Shown piece by piece: positions 60,792 through 64,000 of a stretch of 64,000 bases of DNA. The number at the start of each line of letters is the position of its first letter. Positions within the stretch are counted from its first letter, which is position 1. The stretch comes from Kushneria phyllosphaerae. GTDB taxonomy: Bacteria > Pseudomonadota > Gammaproteobacteria > Pseudomonadales > Halomonadaceae. The translations under genes were made by a program, and so were the position numbers. The DNA lies in NCBI RefSeq assembly GCF_900312995.1, contig NZ_ONZI01000001.1:434001-498000 (forward strand). Direction: 5' to 3'. Under the pieces are notes generated by a model. The model did not search any database. It saw only the letters and a program-made list of their open reading frames with translations, and was not told the DNA's origin.

Positions 60792-62300
60792 TCAGCCGAG
60801 CCTTGGCACCTGATGGGCCTTGCGCGGGAAGGAGACGTTGACGGTCTCCATATAGAAGTCGAACGACCAGTCACCGCCATCGCGGCCAATGCCGGACGAC
60901 TTGACGCCGCCAAACGGCGAGGGCAGGTGACGCACGTTTTCGGAGTTGACCCAGATCATGCCCGCTTCCAGTTCATCGGTCAGACGCATGGCGCGGTCGA
61001 GATCATTGGTCCATAGATAAGCGGCCAGGCCGTACTGGGTATCGTTGGCCAGTCGCAGCGCTTCTTCCTCATCCTTGAAGGGGATGGCGGTCAGCACCGG
61101 GCCAAAGATCTCTTCCTGGGCGATCGTCATGTCGTTGCGGGCGTTGGTGAACAGCGTCGGGCGAATGAAGCAGCCCTCGGTGCCGACCTTTTCACCGCCG
61201 GCAGCGATGGTGGCACCCTCTTCACGCGCCTTGTCAAAATACGACAGCACCTTTTCTTCATGTTCCGGATGGATCAGCGGGCCCACCACGGTGTCCGGGT
61301 CGAGCGGATGGCCGACCTTCACGCCGTTGGCGATGTCCGCCACGCGACGGGTGACCTCTTCATAGATGCTTTCGTGCACCAGCAGGCGTGAGGACGAGGT
61401 GCAGCGCTCGCCGTTGAGCGAATAGATCATGAAGCTGGCGGCGTTGACGGCGCGCTCGATGTCGGCGTCCTCGAACACGATCACCGGGTTCTTGCCGCCG
61501 AGCTCAAAATGAAAGCGCTTCAGCGTCGGCGCTGCCTGAGCCATGATCATCTGACCGGTGCGGCTTTCACCGACAAAGGCGATGGCCTTGATGCCGGGGT
61601 GTTCGGTCAGGGCCTTGCCGGCGTCTTCGCCCATGCCGTTGACCAGGTTCAACACGCCCTCCGGCAGGCCGGCTTCCTCGGCGATTTCGACCAGCAGCCT
61701 GGCGGTCATCGGCGAGAATTCGGCCGGCTTGTGGACCACGGTGCAGCCCGAGGCCAGGGCCGGGGCAATCTTCCAGGTCGAGAGCATGAACGGCGTGTTC
61801 CACGGCGTGATGACGCCGACCGGTCCCAGCGGACGCTTGGAGGTCACGTTCATCTGGGTCTCGTTGCGCAGCGCCTGACCGTCCTCGGCCTGGGGGGCCC
61901 GGTCGGCAAAAAAGCGGAAGTTGGCCGCACCACGAATGGCGGCCTTTGACATGAAACGCAGCGACTGCCCGGTGTCCATGCATTCGATAAAGGCGATTTC
62001 CTCGGCGCGGGCTTCGATCGCCTCGGCCACCTTGATCAGGATCGCTCGACGCTCCTTGCCCGGCGTTTTGCTCCAGGTTTTGAACGCCTTCTCCGCGGCC
62101 TGTACGGCGCGGTCGATGTCGCTGGCCCCGCCGTGGGCGACGTGGGCCAGCGTCGAGAGATCCACCGGCGAGATGGTCTCAAACGTCTTGCCGGAGTCGG
62201 CGGGCACCGACTCACCGTTGATGTGGTTTAAAACGCCCTGCTCGCGAAAGCGCTTCATGTAGTCCTGCGCGCGGGCAATGTTGTCGTTCAACTGGCTCAT
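60792..62300 (-). CDS. hpaE: 5-carboxymethyl-2-hydroxymuconate semialdehyde dehydrogenase
   Basis: A 502-residue NAD-dependent aldehyde dehydrogenase. Nucleophilic Cys is in LNGERCTSSSRLLVH and Glu in FELGGKNPVIVFEDADIE; NAD site VITPWNTPFMLSTWKIAPAL, C-terminal NVRHLPSPFGGVKSSGIGRD match HpaE. It oxidises the ring-cleavage semialdehyde to 5-carboxymethyl-2-hydroxymuconate. It lies between hpaF and hpaD, in pathway order. The ATG at 62300 follows GGAGGA. Confidence 0.94.
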   Translation of the reverse strand: MSQLNDNIARAQDYMKRFREQGVLNHINGESVPADSGKTFETISPVDLSTLAHVAHGGASDIDRAVQAAEKAFKTWSKTPGKERRAILIKVAEAIEARAEEIAFIECMDTGQSLRFMSKAAIRGAANFRFFADRAPQAEDGQALRNETQMNVTSKRPLGPVGVITPWNTPFMLSTWKIAPALASGCTVVHKPAEFSPMTARLLVEIAEEAGLPEGVLNLVNGMGEDAGKALTEHPGIKAIAFVGESRTGQMIMAQAAPTLKRFHFELGGKNPVIVFEDADIERAVNAASFMIYSLNGERCTSSSRLLVHESIYEEVTRRVADIANGVKVGHPLDPDTVVGPLIHPEHEEKVLSYFDKAREEGATIAAGGEKVGTEGCFIRPTLFTNARNDMTIAQEEIFGPVLTAIPFKDEEEALRLANDTQYGLAAYLWTNDLDRAMRLTDELEAGMIWVNSENVRHLPSPFGGVKSSGIGRDGGDWSFDFYMETVNVSFPRKAHQVPRLG

Positions 62301-62327
62301 CAGACATCCTCCAGAAATGGCATGGGC

Positions 62328-62714
62328 TTACTGTCGGGACAGCCGGGCATGGATCGGGGTGTCCTTCCAGCTCAGCTCGGCATTGATTTCTCGAATTTCC
62401 AGCGACAGGGCGAAGTGCGGCGTGGCCAGTACCTCGGACAACACCTGTTGTACGGCGCCAAAGAGGCGATCACCGGCGGCCTTGAGATCACTCTGCGCGC
62501 GTCCGCTGCCGACACTCAGCGTCATGGCCAGAAAATCGTTGTCGGGATGATCATCGGCCACGATCCAGTGGTCAGCGGCAAAGGCCCGCACGCGAATGCC
62601 GGCCCGCGGGAAGATCTTATCGGTGGCCATGATCTCCCAGGCCGCCCGACAGACCTCGCGGACATCCACATGCCGCTCAAGGGTGGGCGAATATTCGATA
62701 TGCAGATGAGGCAT
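62328..62714 (-). CDS. hpaF: 5-carboxymethyl-2-hydroxymuconate delta-isomerase
   Basis: A 128-residue tautomerase-superfamily enzyme. After the initiator Met, Pro is the second residue (MPHLHIEYSPTLE), the catalytic N-terminal Pro of this superfamily. VRAFAADHWIVADDHPDNDF, SLEIREINAELSWKDTPI agree with HpaF. It isomerises 5-carboxymethyl-2-hydroxymuconate. ATG 62714 follows AGGGAGA; an upstream ATG at 62738 would bury the Pro. First gene of the operon, 90-200 bp from two HpaR-like operators. Confidence 0.93.
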   Translation of the reverse strand: MPHLHIEYSPTLERHVDVREVCRAAWEIMATDKIFPRAGIRVRAFAADHWIVADDHPDNDFLAMTLSVGSGRAQSDLKAAGDRLFGAVQQVLSEVLATPHFALSLEIREINAELSWKDTPIHARLSRQ

Positions 62715-62803
62715 GTCACTCTCCCTGAAAAGGCCCAAGCACGGTAATGAGACGCTGGGCAGCTGCCCTGGACGATTCTCGTCGATTCGCTGACGTCTAA
62801 CGT

Positions 62804-62911
62804 TCGTTAATATATTAACGACATGATGGGGCGTTGGGTGTCAAGCCCTATCTTGGTCGTTAACGCGCATTATCAAACCGTCATTGATGGGTATCGTTTA
62901 TAGATTAACGA
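62804..62911. promoter_or_regulatory. Pair of HpaR-like operators
   Basis: TCGTTAATATATTAACGA (62804-62821) is a perfect 18-bp palindrome. TCGTTTATAGATTAACGA (62894-62911) differs from it at two positions. Centres are exactly 90 bp apart. A partial copy, TCGTTAACG, lies between at 62857. They fill the 418-bp divergent region between hpaF and the flavin hydroxylase. In E. coli HpaR likewise uses two sites in the meta-operon control region, so joint repression of both transcripts, perhaps with looping, is inferred. No coding sequence is seen elsewhere in 62715-63132. Confidence 0.78.
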
Positions 62912-63132
62912 TTGGACATCGTGATCGGCGGGAGAGGCGACCAAGGTAGGGGGTGAATTCATGAAAAGTGCAATCGAGGAGGCGTAAAACACATCCTCAA
63001 GGGGGCGGACGTTGCCCAGCATAAAAGGCACACGAGCCGTAGCGCGCCTTCAACCCGATCAAGGTGATGCGCGGCCCTGCGGCGACCGAGCGCCCATCGC
63101 GTCGGCACCGCCACCATTACGAGGACAGCATC

Positions 63133-64000
63133 ATGCAGTTTCATCACTACGGCTATGTGTCAGGCGACCCGCGCAGGCTACCGGCTCTGGGCGAGGGTAT
63201 TGACCGACCCGAGGCGCTGCCCGACGAGGTGGATGTTCTGATTATCGGCACCGGCCCTGCCGGCATGATCATGGCCGCCCAGCTGTCACGGTTTCCTCAC
63301 ATCCGTACCCGCATCATCGAGCGCCGCGCGGGCCGGCTTGAGATCGGCCATGCCGACGGCATTCAGGCGCGCAGCGTTGAAACCTTTCAGGCTTTCGGCT
63401 TTGCCGATCGCATCACCGCCGAGGCCTACCGCATCACCGAAATGGCGTTCTGGAAACCGGATCCGAATCAGCCCGATCACATTATCCGCACTGCGCGCAC
63501 GCCGGATGACCCGAAAGGCATCAGTGAATTTCCCCACCTGATCGTCAACCAGGCCCGGGTGCTCGACTATCTGGCCGAGGCGGCCCTCAATGCGCCGGGG
63601 CGAATCACGCCCGATTTCGGTTACGAATTCAGGGGCCTTGAAAGGGATGACACGCAGTCATACCCGCTTGGCGTGTCGCTTTACGCGGTGGCCGGTCCTG
63701 ACGAAGGCCGCGAGCGAGTCGTGCGTGCTCGCTACGTGGTGGGCTGCGATGGTGCTCGCAGTCAGGTGCGCAGTGCCATTGGCTGTACGTTGACCGGCGA
63801 TCAGGCCAATCACGCCTGGGGCGTAATGGACGTGCTGGCGGTCACCGATTTCCCCGACATCCGCACCAAATGTGCCATTCAATCCCGCTCCGGCGGCAGC
63901 ATTTTGCTGATTCCGCGCGAGGGCGGGCACCTGTTTCGCATGTATGTCGACCTGGGCGAAGTGCCTGCCGATGGCAGCAGTACGGCGCGCAATACACCCA
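63133..64000 (+). CDS. FAD-dependent aromatic hydroxylase (MobA/phenol-2-monooxygenase type), 3' end outside the window
   Basis: The first 289 residues of a class A flavoprotein monooxygenase. The start MQFHHYGYVSGDPR resembles 3-hydroxybenzoate 4-hydroxylase (MobA). FAD motif DVLIIGTGPAGMIMAAQLS is at about residues 34-52; GHADGIQARSVETFQAFGF and VVGCDGARSQVRSAIG (the DG motif) follow. Family members have about 600-640 residues with a C-terminal thioredoxin-like domain; that part is beyond the edge. ATG 63133 follows GAGGACAG. Divergent from hpaF with shared HpaR-like operators. It may make homoprotocatechuate from hydroxyphenylacetate in place of HpaBC. Confidence 0.88.
   Translation, partial: MQFHHYGYVSGDPRRLPALGEGIDRPEALPDEVDVLIIGTGPAGMIMAAQLSRFPHIRTRIIERRAGRLEIGHADGIQARSVETFQAFGFADRITAEAYRITEMAFWKPDPNQPDHIIRTARTPDDPKGISEFPHLIVNQARVLDYLAEAALNAPGRITPDFGYEFRGLERDDTQSYPLGVSLYAVAGPDEGRERVVRARYVVGCDGARSQVRSAIGCTLTGDQANHAWGVMDVLAVTDFPDIRTKCAIQSRSGGSILLIPREGGHLFRMYVDLGEVPADGSSTARNTP

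Noticed and set aside
1..64000. CRISPR arrays, rRNA and tRNA genes
   Set aside because: No regularly spaced repeat-spacer pattern and no tRNA or rRNA-like sequence was recognised. The 41-bp-spaced motif at 18474 is a three-copy operator array with related AT-rich cores, not CRISPR.

Overview
The window is about 60% GC, gene-dense chromosomal DNA of a gammaproteobacterium. Protein resemblance, acidic low-complexity stretches and gene content (fused NarK, NarXL, NorR/Hmp, an aromatic-acid gene cluster) suggest the family Halomonadaceae; this placement is inferred, not proven. No rRNA, tRNA, CRISPR array or insertion sequence was recognised. A perfect 16-bp parS centromere site at 12140 suggests the window lies in the origin-proximal part of the chromosome.

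Layout. (1) 1-7550 is a nitrate respiration locus: narG (cut by the left edge) and a double-length fused narK on the minus strand, divergent from narX-narL. The narX 5' end is frameshifted at a run of seven G. A CRP/FNR-family box and a 7-2-7 NarL-type inverted repeat lie between them. (2) 7623-16161 holds a periplasmic cyclophilin, an SDR, a nitric oxide detoxification pair (hmp/norR with a sigma-54 promoter and three NorR sites), parS, a divergent lysR/SDR pair, ohr/ohrR with an operator palindrome, and an inositol-monophosphatase-family enzyme. (3) 16407-19863 has an Old Yellow Enzyme plus ArsR-type repressor, a HipB-like regulator, and a marR plus YqjH-like ferric-chelate reductase operon, with three evenly spaced operator-like repeats between the last two units.

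(4) 19964-33393 is a modification and defence island: an orphan Dcm-like cytosine methylase, then hsdR, an AAA ATPase and TOPRIM/RloB-like pair, hsdM, hsdS and a large UPF1-like SF1 helicase. The ATPase/TOPRIM pair is wedged between the restriction and modification subunits and resembles the PARIS/OLD/Rlo class of phage defence. The helicase is translationally coupled to hsdS. This is the most likely place for an under-described system.

(5) 33788-46865 holds a DUF3455-like secreted protein, an ECF sigma/anti-sigma pair, a membrane PQQ dehydrogenase, a LuxR/SDR/SDR/MoaF-like minus-strand cluster, two tandemly duplicated APC permeases that share a conserved untranslated leader, and a GMC oxidoreductase. 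(6) 47066-64000 is a homoprotocatechuate (4-hydroxyphenylacetate) meta-cleavage region: hpaR, an AraC regulator, an outer-membrane SphA-like protein, an MFS carrier, an amidase, an exported amidohydrolase, then gabD, hpaI, hpaA and hpaF-E-D-G-H. A class A flavin hydroxylase diverges from the hpa operon across two HpaR-like operators. Together these would import an aromatic precursor, hydroxylate it to homoprotocatechuate, cleave the ring, and yield pyruvate and succinate.
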